Assembly: GCA_038142205.1 (NCBI GenBank)
Contig: JAYQJO010000001.1
Location: forward strand, 1,488,001-1,552,000
Direction: 5' to 3'
DNA: 64,000 bases
From: UBA7359 sp038142205
GTDB taxonomy: Bacteria > Pseudomonadota > Gammaproteobacteria > Eutrophobiales > Eutrophobiaceae
The notes under the pieces are model-generated. The model saw only the letters and a list, made by a program, of their open reading frames with translations, ran no database searches and was not told where the DNA came from. Each line of letters starts with the position of its first letter. Within the stretch, counting starts at the first letter, position 1. The position numbers were made by a program, and so were the translations under genes. Positions 9,012 to 16,917 of this stretch are shown here, in pieces.

Positions 9012-9596
9012 ATGAAATTTCTGTTTGATTTTTTCCCAATTATTGCATTTTTTATCGCATTTTATATTCCTGAAGATAGAGAGCAGGGAATATACATTGC
9101 GACGTATACGATAATCATCGCAACCACTATTCAAATTATTCTGTATTGGTTGCTTTATAAAAAATTCGAAAAAATGCACTTGATCACGTTTGCCGTTGTG
9201 TTGGTTTTCGGTGGTTTAACTATTTATCTAAATGATGAAAACTTCATTAAATGGAAACCTACTATTGTTAACTGGTGTTTCTCCCTTGCTTTTATCGGCA
9301 GTCATTTTATTGGAGAAAAAACACTGATTGAACGTATGTTAACGATGGCAGAGAACAAACTGGAACTACCTACACACGTATGGCGCAACCTGAATATAAG
9401 CTGGGCCTTATTTTTTATCTTCATGGGCTTTGTTAATCTTTATGTCGCGTTTAATTACAGCACGGAATTTTGGGTGAACTTCAAAGCCTGGGGTATGACA
9501 TTGCTTAACCTGTCATTTATGGTTGGCATGGGCATATATCTATATAAGTACCTTAAAGATATAGAACCCGAATCGCCGGAAGAGAATAATAATTAA
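9012..9596 (+). CDS. yciB: Inner-membrane septation protein A (YciB family)
   Basis: A 194-residue membrane protein with five or six hydrophobic helices and the family-typical start MKFLFDFFPIIAFFIAFY. The motif GLTIYLNDENFIKWKPTIVNW (about 68-88) and the WRNLNISWALFFIFMGFVNLYVA block are diagnostic for the YciB/IspZ family. It acts in the inner membrane and has been linked to cell-envelope synthesis and septation. It is transcribed divergently from yciO and followed after about 14 bp by the YciI-like gene. Confidence 0.95.
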   Translation: MKFLFDFFPIIAFFIAFYIPEDREQGIYIATYTIIIATTIQIILYWLLYKKFEKMHLITFAVVLVFGGLTIYLNDENFIKWKPTIVNWCFSLAFIGSHFIGEKTLIERMLTMAENKLELPTHVWRNLNISWALFFIFMGFVNLYVAFNYSTEFWVNFKAWGMTLLNLSFMVGMGIYLYKYLKDIEPESPEENNN

Positions 9597-9610
9597 TAGA
9601 GGTGTTCAAA

Positions 9611-9907
9611 ATGTATTACGCAATAATATGTCAGGATGTAGAAAACAGCTTAGAAAAAAGAATGAGCGTTCGTCCTGATCATGTTGCCCGGCTCGAAGCA
9701 TTAAGAGATGAAGGTCGTTTATTGACAGCCGGGCCTCACCCTAAAATTGATAGCGAAGACCCCGGGTCGAACGGTTTTACCGGCAGTCTAATCGTCGCAG
9801 AATTTGAATCGCTTGAAGCAGCACAAGCTTGGGCAGATGCGGATCCTTATATCGCAGCCGGTGTTTATGAAAAAGTCTCGATTAAACCTTATAAAAAAGT
9901 ATTCTAA
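9611..9907 (+). CDS. yciI: YciI-like protein
   Basis: A 98-residue YciI-domain protein (dimeric alpha-beta barrel, ferredoxin-like). The start at ATG 9611 is chosen over the GTG at 9602 because an AGAGGTG ribosome site lies just before it and the family begins MYYAI. A conserved His (PDHVARLEAL, about residue 19) and an Asp in ADADPY (about 78-83) are the putative active-site pair. The biochemical role is not established. It sits between yciB and bolA, a conserved arrangement, and ends directly before the bolA start. Confidence 0.92.
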   Translation: MYYAIICQDVENSLEKRMSVRPDHVARLEALRDEGRLLTAGPHPKIDSEDPGSNGFTGSLIVAEFESLEAAQAWADADPYIAAGVYEKVSIKPYKKVF

Positions 9908-10174
9908 ATGGATCGAATAGAAGCGATAAAAGAACGCATTACAACTAAACTGCAGCCAGTGCAGCTTGATATCGTTGATGAATCTCATCTGCATGCCGGT
10001 CACAGTGGGCACGGTGGCGCAGGGCATTTTGCTGTAACGATTACAGCAGAAACATTCAACGGTAAAAGCTTGATAGAAAGACATCGGTTGGTTTATTTAG
10101 CAGTGGATGATTTGATGAAAACAGAAATACATGCGTTAAGTATTAAAGCCATTTCGACAAACGAGACTAAATAG
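9908..10174 (+). CDS. bolA: BolA family protein
   Basis: An 88-residue BolA/IbaG-type protein. The pattern DESHLHAGH....GHFAVTI, then FNGKSLIERHRLVYLAVDDLM and IHALSIKA, is the whole BolA fold. The conserved histidines near residues 28-31 and in ERHR are the positions that coordinate a 2Fe-2S cluster shared with monothiol glutaredoxins. Family roles are iron-sulphur trafficking and stress-related cell-shape control. It starts immediately after the yciI-like stop, and its stop overlaps the GTG start of dam. Confidence 0.95.
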   Translation: MDRIEAIKERITTKLQPVQLDIVDESHLHAGHSGHGGAGHFAVTITAETFNGKSLIERHRLVYLAVDDLMKTEIHALSIKAISTNETK

Positions 10175-10986
10175 TGTCTTTCTCAAAACCATTTTTAAAA
10201 TGGCCCGGCGGCAAGTTCAAACTGGTTGAACGCATCCAGAATAAACTTGATACGGGAAAACGTTTTGTCGAACCATTTGTTGGCTCCGGCGCAGTTTTTT
10301 TAAATACGAACTATAAAGAGTATTTATTGGCGGACACTAACCCGGATTTAATCAATCTCTATTTACAAGTGCAAAAAAACGAAAAAAACTTTATTGATTA
10401 TTGCCAATCTTTTTTTTCTGAAGAAAATAATAATGAAGAACGCTATTACCAGTTTCGAACTAAATTTAATTCAACAAGGAATACAAGATTAAAGTCTGCA
10501 CTGTTTTTATATCTTAATCGACATTGTTACAACGGATTATGTCGCTATAACTCAAAACACAAATTCAACACACCATTTGGTCGTTACAAGAAACCTTATT
10601 TTCCGAAAGTGGAAATAGAAAATTTTCATCAAGCATCACAAAAAGCCACTTTTATTCATGCAGAGTTTGCTGAAACGATGAAAAAGATTAAGCGTGGTGA
10701 TGTTGTTTATTGTGATCCACCTTATGCACCACTATCAAAAACAGCTTACTTTACTGATTACTTTGCAGGTGGCTTTGGTTGGGAACAACAAATTCAATTA
10801 GCAGAATGGGCAAGCAAACTTTCAAAAAAAGGGATTCCTGTCATAATTTCCAACCATAACACTGACAACACTCAGGCTCTTTATAAAAAAGCCGGAGCAA
10901 AAACAGAAAAATTTTTAGTTAGAAGAACTATTAGTTGCAATACAAACAAACGAAATAAAGTCGAAGAATTACTCGCTGTATTTTAA
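10174..10986 (+). CDS. dam: DNA adenine methylase (Dam-type)
   Basis: A 270-residue class D12 adenine methyltransferase with the FLKWPGGK AdoMet-binding motif at residues 7-14, FVEPFVGSGAVFLN (about 31-44) and the catalytic DPPY in VVYCDPPYAPLS (about 177-188). By family it methylates N6 of adenine in GATC, supporting mismatch repair and replication control. It starts with GTG overlapping the bolA stop, implying co-translation. The usual gammaproteobacterial dam neighbourhood (aroB-damX) is absent, so it could instead be a Dam paralogue. Confidence 0.9.
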   Translation: MSFSKPFLKWPGGKFKLVERIQNKLDTGKRFVEPFVGSGAVFLNTNYKEYLLADTNPDLINLYLQVQKNEKNFIDYCQSFFSEENNNEERYYQFRTKFNSTRNTRLKSALFLYLNRHCYNGLCRYNSKHKFNTPFGRYKKPYFPKVEIENFHQASQKATFIHAEFAETMKKIKRGDVVYCDPPYAPLSKTAYFTDYFAGGFGWEQQIQLAEWASKLSKKGIPVIISNHNTDNTQALYKKAGAKTEKFLVRRTISCNTNKRNKVEELLAVF

Positions 10987-10998
10987 TAGCATTAATCT

Positions 10999-12129
10999 AT
11001 GTCTGAAACACTCAAACTTACTAAAGAATTAATTAACAGAGAGTCTGTCACTCCTGAAGATGGCGGCTGTCAAAAACTCATTGCTGAAAGACTTGAAAAA
11101 TCAGGATTCAAAGCAACGCATCTTCGCTTTGAAGACGTTGATAACCTCTGGATTACGCATGGCTCATCCGGGCCTTTATTTGCCTTTGCCGGGCATACTG
11201 ACGTTGTACCAACAGGTCCGTTAAAAGACTGGAAAACCAATCCTTTTAAAGCGGAAATTATCGATGGCATGCTTTATGGTCGTGGTGCGGCAGACATGAA
11301 AGGCGGAATTGCAGCAATGGTTGTTGCCGCTGAAAACTTTGTTAAACAATGCCCTGAACATAGTGGCATCATTGCTTTTCTTATTACCAGCGATGAAGAA
11401 GGCCCTTCAATTAACGGCACACGTAAAGTCATCGACTATTTAAATGACAACAATATCAAAATAGACTGGTGTGTTGTTGGTGAACCTTCCAGCAATAAAC
11501 AATTAGGCGATGTTATTCGTATTGGTCGTCGTGGTTCTTTAAATGGAATATTGACGATTAATGGTCTACAAGGCCACGTTGCTTTTCCGGAGCTGGCAGA
11601 AAACCCGATTCATAAAGCCAGCGAATTCCTTGCAGAAATATCTTCAGTCGAATGGGATCAAGGTAATGATTCATTTCCAGCGACCTCTTTCCAGATATCG
11701 AATATCAATGCTGGAACAGGTGCAGAAAATGTTATCCCGGGTTCATTGGAATTATTATTTAATTTTCGTTTTTCAACAGAACTCACCGAAGATGTTTTAA
11801 AAACAAGAGTCACTGTTTTACTCGATAAACATAAACTTAATTACGATCTGCAATGGAAATTATCAGGTAACCCCTTCCTAACGGCGACAGGCAAACTTGT
11901 TGATGCAACTTGCCAATCCATAAAAGAAGTGTGTGGTATCGAAACAGATTGTTCAACAGGTGGAGGCACATCAGACGGTCGCTTTATTGCTCCGACTGGT
12001 GCAGAAGTCATTGAACTTGGTGTCAGTAATGACACGATTCATAAAGTGAATGAATGTGTTTCTGTCGAAGATCTGGAAACGTTGACAACAATTTATACCA
12101 CTATCCTAGAACAACTTTTAATAGACTAA
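10999..12129 (+). CDS. dapE: Succinyl-diaminopimelate desuccinylase
   Basis: A 376-residue M20 metallohydrolase. The zinc ligands and catalytic residues are visible: His in FAGHTDVVPTG (about 66), Asp in GRGAADMKGG (about 100), the Glu pair in TSDEEGPS (about 134-135) and a C-terminal His in NDTIHKVNE (about 350). STGGGTSDGRFI is typical of DapE. It hydrolyses N-succinyl-LL-diaminopimelate in lysine and peptidoglycan synthesis. It is 12 bp downstream of dam and could be co-transcribed with it. Confidence 0.95.
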   Translation: MSETLKLTKELINRESVTPEDGGCQKLIAERLEKSGFKATHLRFEDVDNLWITHGSSGPLFAFAGHTDVVPTGPLKDWKTNPFKAEIIDGMLYGRGAADMKGGIAAMVVAAENFVKQCPEHSGIIAFLITSDEEGPSINGTRKVIDYLNDNNIKIDWCVVGEPSSNKQLGDVIRIGRRGSLNGILTINGLQGHVAFPELAENPIHKASEFLAEISSVEWDQGNDSFPATSFQISNINAGTGAENVIPGSLELLFNFRFSTELTEDVLKTRVTVLLDKHKLNYDLQWKLSGNPFLTATGKLVDATCQSIKEVCGIETDCSTGGGTSDGRFIAPTGAEVIELGVSNDTIHKVNECVSVEDLETLTTIYTTILEQLLID

Positions 12130-12133
12130 AAAA

Positions 12134-12637
12134 ATGGAAAAACTAATAGAAAAAACTTTATTCGCAAGTCGATGGTTACTCGCTCCAATATTTTTAGGAC
12201 TTTCAGTGACGTTAATTGCGTTGATCATAAAGTTCTTTGAAGAGTTATATCATACACTTACTACGATATTATCATTAAGCGAAGCTGAGTTGATTTTGCA
12301 CATACTATCCATGATAGACATGGCTCTGGTTGGCAGTTTAATTGTCATGGTCATGTTTAGTAGCTATGAAAATTTTGTCTCTAAGATTGATCTGGAAGAA
12401 GGTGCTGAAAAACTCGATTGGCTTGGCAAGCTTGATTCAGGAAGCTTGAAACTTAAAGTTGCCGCTTCAATTGTCGCTATATCTTCTATTCACCTATTAC
12501 AGAAATTTATGGAAGCTCAAACAATTCCCGATAATAAATTAATGTGGTACGTCATAATCCATATGACATTTGTTGTTTCTGCCTTAATGATGGCATTTCT
12601 AGACAAAATTGCATTTGCGAATCATCGGGAACATTAA
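12134..12637 (+). CDS. yqhA: UPF0114 (YqhA) family membrane protein
   Basis: A 167-residue inner-membrane protein with four hydrophobic helices. The start ASRWLLAPIFLGLSVTL and the loop MVMFSSYENFVSKID are the conserved parts of the UPF0114/YqhA family, whose function is unknown. It starts 4 bp after the dapE stop and so is probably translated from the same message. Confidence 0.9.
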   Translation: MEKLIEKTLFASRWLLAPIFLGLSVTLIALIIKFFEELYHTLTTILSLSEAELILHILSMIDMALVGSLIVMVMFSSYENFVSKIDLEEGAEKLDWLGKLDSGSLKLKVAASIVAISSIHLLQKFMEAQTIPDNKLMWYVIIHMTFVVSALMMAFLDKIAFANHREH

Positions 12638-12655
12638 CAAGAGAGGAAAAATAAT

Positions 12656-13057
12656 ATGAACGTGAAGAAATTTGTATTAGCTTTAATCAGTTCTTTTATT
12701 TTTATATTCATATTTGAATGGTTATGGCATGGCATGCTGATGAAAGGCATGTATGAAGCAACGATTGAAGTATGGCGGCCTGAAGATCCTAGCTTAATGG
12801 TATACATTTTTGCTGCCCAATTTTTATTTGCTGCAGTTCTTACATTTATATATACAAAAATTGGGAAACATATAGCTTGTAAGCGTGGAATTGCATTTGG
12901 TTTTTTTGCAGGCTTGTTATTAGCCGCTCCTCAACTTGGTGCTTATTGTTATATGCCCATTCCGTTGACTATTCCATTAATGTGGATGTTGTCTGTTATT
13001 ATAGAATGCACTATCGCAGGAATGATAATAGCGACAATATATAAATTTGAAGAATAG
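12656..13057 (+). CDS. Four-helix membrane protein, unknown function
   Basis: A 133-residue hydrophobic protein with four predicted helices (about 5-24, 46-66, 78-96, 103-126) and a good ribosome site (AGAGGAAAA). The motif FEWLWHGMLMKGMYE near the first helix contains conserved-looking Trp and His residues. I do not recognise the family with confidence; it resembles small DUF1761-like or unclassified inner-membrane proteins. It follows the yqhA gene by 18 bp and may be the last gene of the dapE transcript. Confidence 0.75.
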   Translation: MNVKKFVLALISSFIFIFIFEWLWHGMLMKGMYEATIEVWRPEDPSLMVYIFAAQFLFAAVLTFIYTKIGKHIACKRGIAFGFFAGLLLAAPQLGAYCYMPIPLTIPLMWMLSVIIECTIAGMIIATIYKFEE

Positions 13058-13070
13058 CTATTAAGACAAT

Positions 13071-13760
13071 TTATCGGAACAAGTTATATTTGATAATGCA
13101 ATAGATGGCACGGACGCCATCCTTCCAGTTTATCTTTTTACCTTCGGCATAGGTTCTACCATAGTAAGAAATACCGACTTCATAAATCCGGCATTTCATT
13201 TTGGAAATCTTGGCTGTTAATTCGGGCTCCATACCAAATCCGTTTTCTTCAATTTCTATTTGTTTCAGAATATCTGCTTTAAACGCTTTATAACAAGTTT
13301 CCATATCTGTCAGATTTAAATTGGTAAACATATTCGACATGAATGTTAATAAGCCATTACCCAGTCGATGCCAGAAATAAAGAACACGGTGTGCACTTCC
13401 TGAGGTGAAACGCGAACCATAAACCACATCAGCACGCCCTTCTACAATTGGCGTCATTAGCCACTCATATTCATTTGGATCATATTCAAGATCGGCATCC
13501 TGAATAAGAATGACATCACCTTGTGCTTGCTTAATACCTGTTCTGATTGCAGCGCCCTTGCCTTGATTAACTTCATGTAAAATCAATTCGTCAAGTTTGT
13601 CCCTAATTTCGTTTTCCAGAATGTCGCGCGTGCCGTCACTCGAACAATCGTCAACAACAATTAATTCGATATCAGACCAACTACTGTTACGCACAGCATC
13701 GACAATCTCTTTAATTGTCGCTTTTTCGTTATAACAGGGAATAATGACTGATAGTTTCAT
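13071..13760 (-). CDS. Family 2 glycosyltransferase (dolichyl/polyprenyl-phosphate sugar type)
   Basis: A 229-residue GT-A glycosyltransferase. The start MKLSVIIPCYNEKATI is the nucleotide-binding strand, VDDCSSDGT lies at about 37-45 and the metal-binding DxD-like IQDADLEYDP at about 91-100. ETCYKAF and the GMEPELTAKI block further identify the DPM1-like subgroup that transfers a sugar from a nucleotide sugar to polyprenyl phosphate. There is no membrane domain, so it acts at the inner face of the membrane. Convergent with the membrane-protein gene upstream; substrate unknown. Confidence 0.9.
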   Translation of the reverse strand: MKLSVIIPCYNEKATIKEIVDAVRNSSWSDIELIVVDDCSSDGTRDILENEIRDKLDELILHEVNQGKGAAIRTGIKQAQGDVILIQDADLEYDPNEYEWLMTPIVEGRADVVYGSRFTSGSAHRVLYFWHRLGNGLLTFMSNMFTNLNLTDMETCYKAFKADILKQIEIEENGFGMEPELTAKISKMKCRIYEVGISYYGRTYAEGKKINWKDGVRAIYCIIKYNLFR

Positions 13761-13854
13761 ATTTTAGTTTTTATTATTCATTGTTAACCCAAAGAGTATC
13801 TATAAATTACATATATCGCTACTAGCAAGTTCACAACTTTTTAATAATACGTAA

Positions 13855-13880
13855 AAAAACCCCGCATCAGCGGGGTTTTT
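13855..13880 (-). terminator. Rho-independent terminator of aceA
   Basis: The perfect stem ACCCCGC / GCGGGGT around ATCA, flanked by A and T runs, reads as a strong terminator on the minus strand just after the aceA stop at 13906. The flanking runs are near-symmetric, so it could also stop plus-strand transcription. Confidence 0.9.
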
Positions 13881-13905
13881 ATTTGCTTCCTTTAGTTACG
13901 ACAAA

Positions 13906-15228
13906 TTATTTTTCGTCAAACTGTGCTTCTTCGGTAGACCCGGTTAGTGCAGTAACAGAAGATGAACCACCTTGAATAACGGTTGTGACATCATCGAAGT
14001 AACCTGCGCCAACTTCCTGTTGGTGTGATACAAAAGTATAACCGCGTTCACGACCTTCAAATTCTGGCTCTTGAACCATCTCGGTGTAGTGTTTCATACC
14101 TTCGCCACGTGCATAGTTATATGCGAAGTCGAAAGTACGATACCAGTTCAAGTGAATACCTGCCAAAGTAATAAACTGGAATTTATAACCTAATGCAGAC
14201 AGTTCTTCTTGAAAGCTTGCAATTTGCTTGTCATCAAGGTTCTTCTTCCAATTAAAAGAAGGAGAACAGTTATAAGACAATAATTGTCCAGGACATTCGG
14301 CTTGTACTGCTTGAGCAAATTCACGAGCAAAACCAATATCAGGTGTACCCGTTTCACACCAAACCAAATCAGCATAAGGCGCATAAGCAACGCCTCGGCT
14401 AATCGCCTGTTCCAGACCATTCTTCACGCGGTAGAAGCCTTCTTGAGTACGTTCTCCTGTTAAGAAAGGTTTATCATTGTCATCGAAGTCACTGGTTACC
14501 AGATTAGCTGCTTCAGCATCAGTACGTGCTAATACAATTGTTGGAACACCCATAACGTCAGCCGCTAAACGTGCTGCGGTTAATTTTTGTACTGCTTCTT
14601 GGGTTGGAACCAATACTTTACCGCCCATATGTCCGCATTTTTTTACAGCAGCGAGTTGATCTTCAAAATGGGCGCCAGCAGCACCATTTTGAATCATGTT
14701 TTTCATTAGTTCATAGGCATTCAGCACACCACCAAAACCTGCTTCTGCATCAGCAACAATAGGTAAGAAGTAATCAATTGCATCTTCTTCAGCCATTTTG
14801 CCATCAGCAATGTTTTTCCATTGAATTTCATCAGCACGTTTGAACGTGTTGTTGATACGACGAACCATGGTTGGCACTGAATCATAAGCATATAGAGACT
14901 GATCAGGATACATGGTTTCTGAAGTGTTACCGTCAGCGGCAACCTGCCAGCCTGATAAGTAGACGGCTTCCAGACCTGCTTTCGCTTGCTGCATCGCTTG
15001 ACCTGCAGTGATTGCACCAAATGCATTCACATAACCTTTGTTTGCAGTGCCGTTTACTTTTTCCCAAAGTTTTTCAGCACCATTTTTAGCAATGGTGTGT
15101 TCAGGCTGAACGCTACCACGAAGACGGACTACGTCTTCTGCTGAATAATCACGTTTAACACTTGCCCAGCGTGGATTATCCGCCCAGTCTTTTTTCAGAT
15201 CTTTAATTTGTTGTTCTCTACTACTCAT
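13906..15228 (-). CDS. aceA: Isocitrate lyase
   Basis: A 440-residue isocitrate lyase, normal for the bacterial enzyme. The active-site KKCGHMGGK lies at about residues 192-200 and the Mg-binding DAEAGFGG at about 156-163. It cleaves isocitrate to glyoxylate and succinate, allowing growth on acetate or other C2 sources through the glyoxylate bypass. No malate synthase gene is adjacent. A divergent LysR gene lies 247 bp upstream and is the likely regulator. The acetate permease and acetoacetyl-CoA synthetase elsewhere in the window fit the same metabolism. Confidence 0.97.
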   Translation of the reverse strand: MSSREQQIKDLKKDWADNPRWASVKRDYSAEDVVRLRGSVQPEHTIAKNGAEKLWEKVNGTANKGYVNAFGAITAGQAMQQAKAGLEAVYLSGWQVAADGNTSETMYPDQSLYAYDSVPTMVRRINNTFKRADEIQWKNIADGKMAEEDAIDYFLPIVADAEAGFGGVLNAYELMKNMIQNGAAGAHFEDQLAAVKKCGHMGGKVLVPTQEAVQKLTAARLAADVMGVPTIVLARTDAEAANLVTSDFDDNDKPFLTGERTQEGFYRVKNGLEQAISRGVAYAPYADLVWCETGTPDIGFAREFAQAVQAECPGQLLSYNCSPSFNWKKNLDDKQIASFQEELSALGYKFQFITLAGIHLNWYRTFDFAYNYARGEGMKHYTEMVQEPEFEGRERGYTFVSHQQEVGAGYFDDVTTVIQGGSSSVTALTGSTEEAQFDEK

Positions 15229-15424
15229 TACGTACTTTCTCCTACTAAATCAAGACAAGTCATGCCTGCGCACTCATGTCTCATTGTGTTTGTTTGCCAG
15301 TTTTACCCAAAACAACTTTGCTGAAATGCAAAACATTTTAGGATAGCTCTGATACATTGAGCATGGCACTAAATTTCAGGGACAGCAAAAATAATGAGAT
15401 CTCTAGTATTTAGCAAGATAATTA

Positions 15425-15456
15425 TGTTAATAATTAGTATTAAATATATTAATAAT
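15425..15456 (+). repeat. AT-rich direct repeat in the aceA/lysR intergenic region
   Basis: TTAATAATTA occurs twice in the same orientation 22 bp apart, just ahead of the LysR start at 15476. Two turns of the helix between copies would place both on one face, as expected for a regulator operator. The function is inferred from position only. Confidence 0.35.
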
Positions 15457-15475
15457 TAAACTATAATAGAAACTT

Positions 15476-16435
15476 ATGGATCGTTTTTATTACAAACAAA
15501 ATCGTTTGAAGCAATTACGCGCCTTTTGCTACGCCGCACAATTTAAAAGTATGTCCCGTGCAGCTGAAAAAATGTTTCTCAGTCAACCTTCTATTTCCGT
15601 TTTAATTCAATCACTTGAAAAAGACTTTGACCAAAAACTGTTTCTTCGTAAAGGTCCTAGAATAGAACTGACAGCAGAAGGTAGCACATTATTCGAGATG
15701 TCCTTGCCTCTGGTTGAAGGTCTAGAAACGCTTCCTGAGAGTTTTGAGGAAAAGTGTAAACATTCGATCGTTGGCAACCTGAATATTGCCGCTGTAGAAG
15801 CAATTATTCTCTATACCTTGCCTGATATTATTAAACGTTACACCCAATCTTTTCCCGATATTCATATAAAACTGAATAATGGTAGTGCCGCAAGCGGCGT
15901 AGAAAAAGTCCGCAACGGCGAAGTCGATTTTGCTATTAGTTCGACACTAAATGTACCTGACGATGTGCTCTATATACCCATATATACGTTTGAACCTGTT
16001 TTAATCACGCCTATTGGTCACCCTCTATTGAAAAATAATAATCTGAACATACATGACATTAGTCAATATGGTTTAATTTTATCGCCGCAGCATATGTCGA
16101 CTTGGCAAATGGTTGATCTGGTTTTTAAACAAAATAACGTTGATTACAAAGTTAATCTGGAAGCGGGAGGTTGGGAGGTGTTAAAGAAATACGTCGAGAA
16201 CGGCCTCGGAATTTCAATTGTCACAGACATTTGTTTATCCGGTAATGAAAAACTCGGGCGTACGCCGTTAAATAAATACTTTCCTAAAAGAACCTATGGC
16301 TTATTTCTGCGCAAAGGGAAAGTTCTTACTCCTGCTGCGCGTGAATTTATTCAGTGTATTGATCAAGGAGCAGTGGAACAATTTAATGCCGAAAATGAAA
16401 AAATAAATAATTCAGGCATTGATATTTATAATTAA
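15476..16435 (+). CDS. LysR-family transcriptional regulator
   Basis: A 319-residue LysR protein. The N-terminal winged helix-turn-helix (about 10-68) contains RLKQLRAFCYAAQFKSMSRAAE and the recognition segment LSQPSISVLIQSLE. The C-terminal co-inducer domain resembles the CysB/Cbl branch (NGSAASGVEKVRNGEVDFAIS). It is divergent from aceA, so glyoxylate-bypass control is the obvious hypothesis, but no ligand can be inferred. No strong ribosome site is visible before the ATG. Confidence 0.9.
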   Translation: MDRFYYKQNRLKQLRAFCYAAQFKSMSRAAEKMFLSQPSISVLIQSLEKDFDQKLFLRKGPRIELTAEGSTLFEMSLPLVEGLETLPESFEEKCKHSIVGNLNIAAVEAIILYTLPDIIKRYTQSFPDIHIKLNNGSAASGVEKVRNGEVDFAISSTLNVPDDVLYIPIYTFEPVLITPIGHPLLKNNNLNIHDISQYGLILSPQHMSTWQMVDLVFKQNNVDYKVNLEAGGWEVLKKYVENGLGISIVTDICLSGNEKLGRTPLNKYFPKRTYGLFLRKGKVLTPAAREFIQCIDQGAVEQFNAENEKINNSGIDIYN

Positions 16436-16585
16436 GTTCCCATATGTATTTAATGATTAATTCTGGTACAGAATATGCGTCCATACAATTTTAAAAAAAA
16501 CACTTGATAACATAGGGTGCATAGTATCATTATTACTATATAGAATATTTTATAAAACAGATAACTTTAGTAAAGAGCCGAATTT

Positions 16586-16906
16586 ATGTCAGAAAAAACT
16601 GACAATCATTTTGACGATGACTTGGCAACACAAGAAGCCAAGCCGCAACTTAAACAGCCACCATTATATAAGGTGATTTTATTAAATGATGACTACACGC
16701 CAATGGACTTTGTTGTACATGTACTGGAGACGTTTTTCCCTATTGACCGAGAAAACGCAACTCGCATCATGTTAGATGTACATAGACATGGTAAAGGCGT
16801 TTGCGGAATTTTTACCCATGAAATTGCCGAGACAAAAGTATCATTAGTAAATGAGTGTTCACGTGAAAATCAACACCCTCTTCTTTGTACTCTGGAAAAA
16901 GCCTAA
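16586..16906 (+). CDS. clpS: ClpS, ClpAP adaptor
   Basis: A 106-residue adaptor that delivers N-degron substrates to ClpAP. The conserved core YKVILLNDDYTPMDFVVHVL (about 28-47) includes the residues that bind destabilising N-termini, and HRHGKGVCGIFTHEIAETK follows. The flexible N-terminal tail needed for ClpA engagement is present. Its stop lies 15 bp before the clpA start. Confidence 0.97.
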   Translation: MSEKTDNHFDDDLATQEAKPQLKQPPLYKVILLNDDYTPMDFVVHVLETFFPIDRENATRIMLDVHRHGKGVCGIFTHEIAETKVSLVNECSRENQHPLLCTLEKA

Positions 16907-16917
16907 AGGAAATTCAT

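Noticed and set aside
16885..16917. Upstream start for clpA
   Set aside because: It would extend into clpS and lacks a ribosome site, while ATG 16918 gives the family start MLNKELEL after AAAGGAAA.
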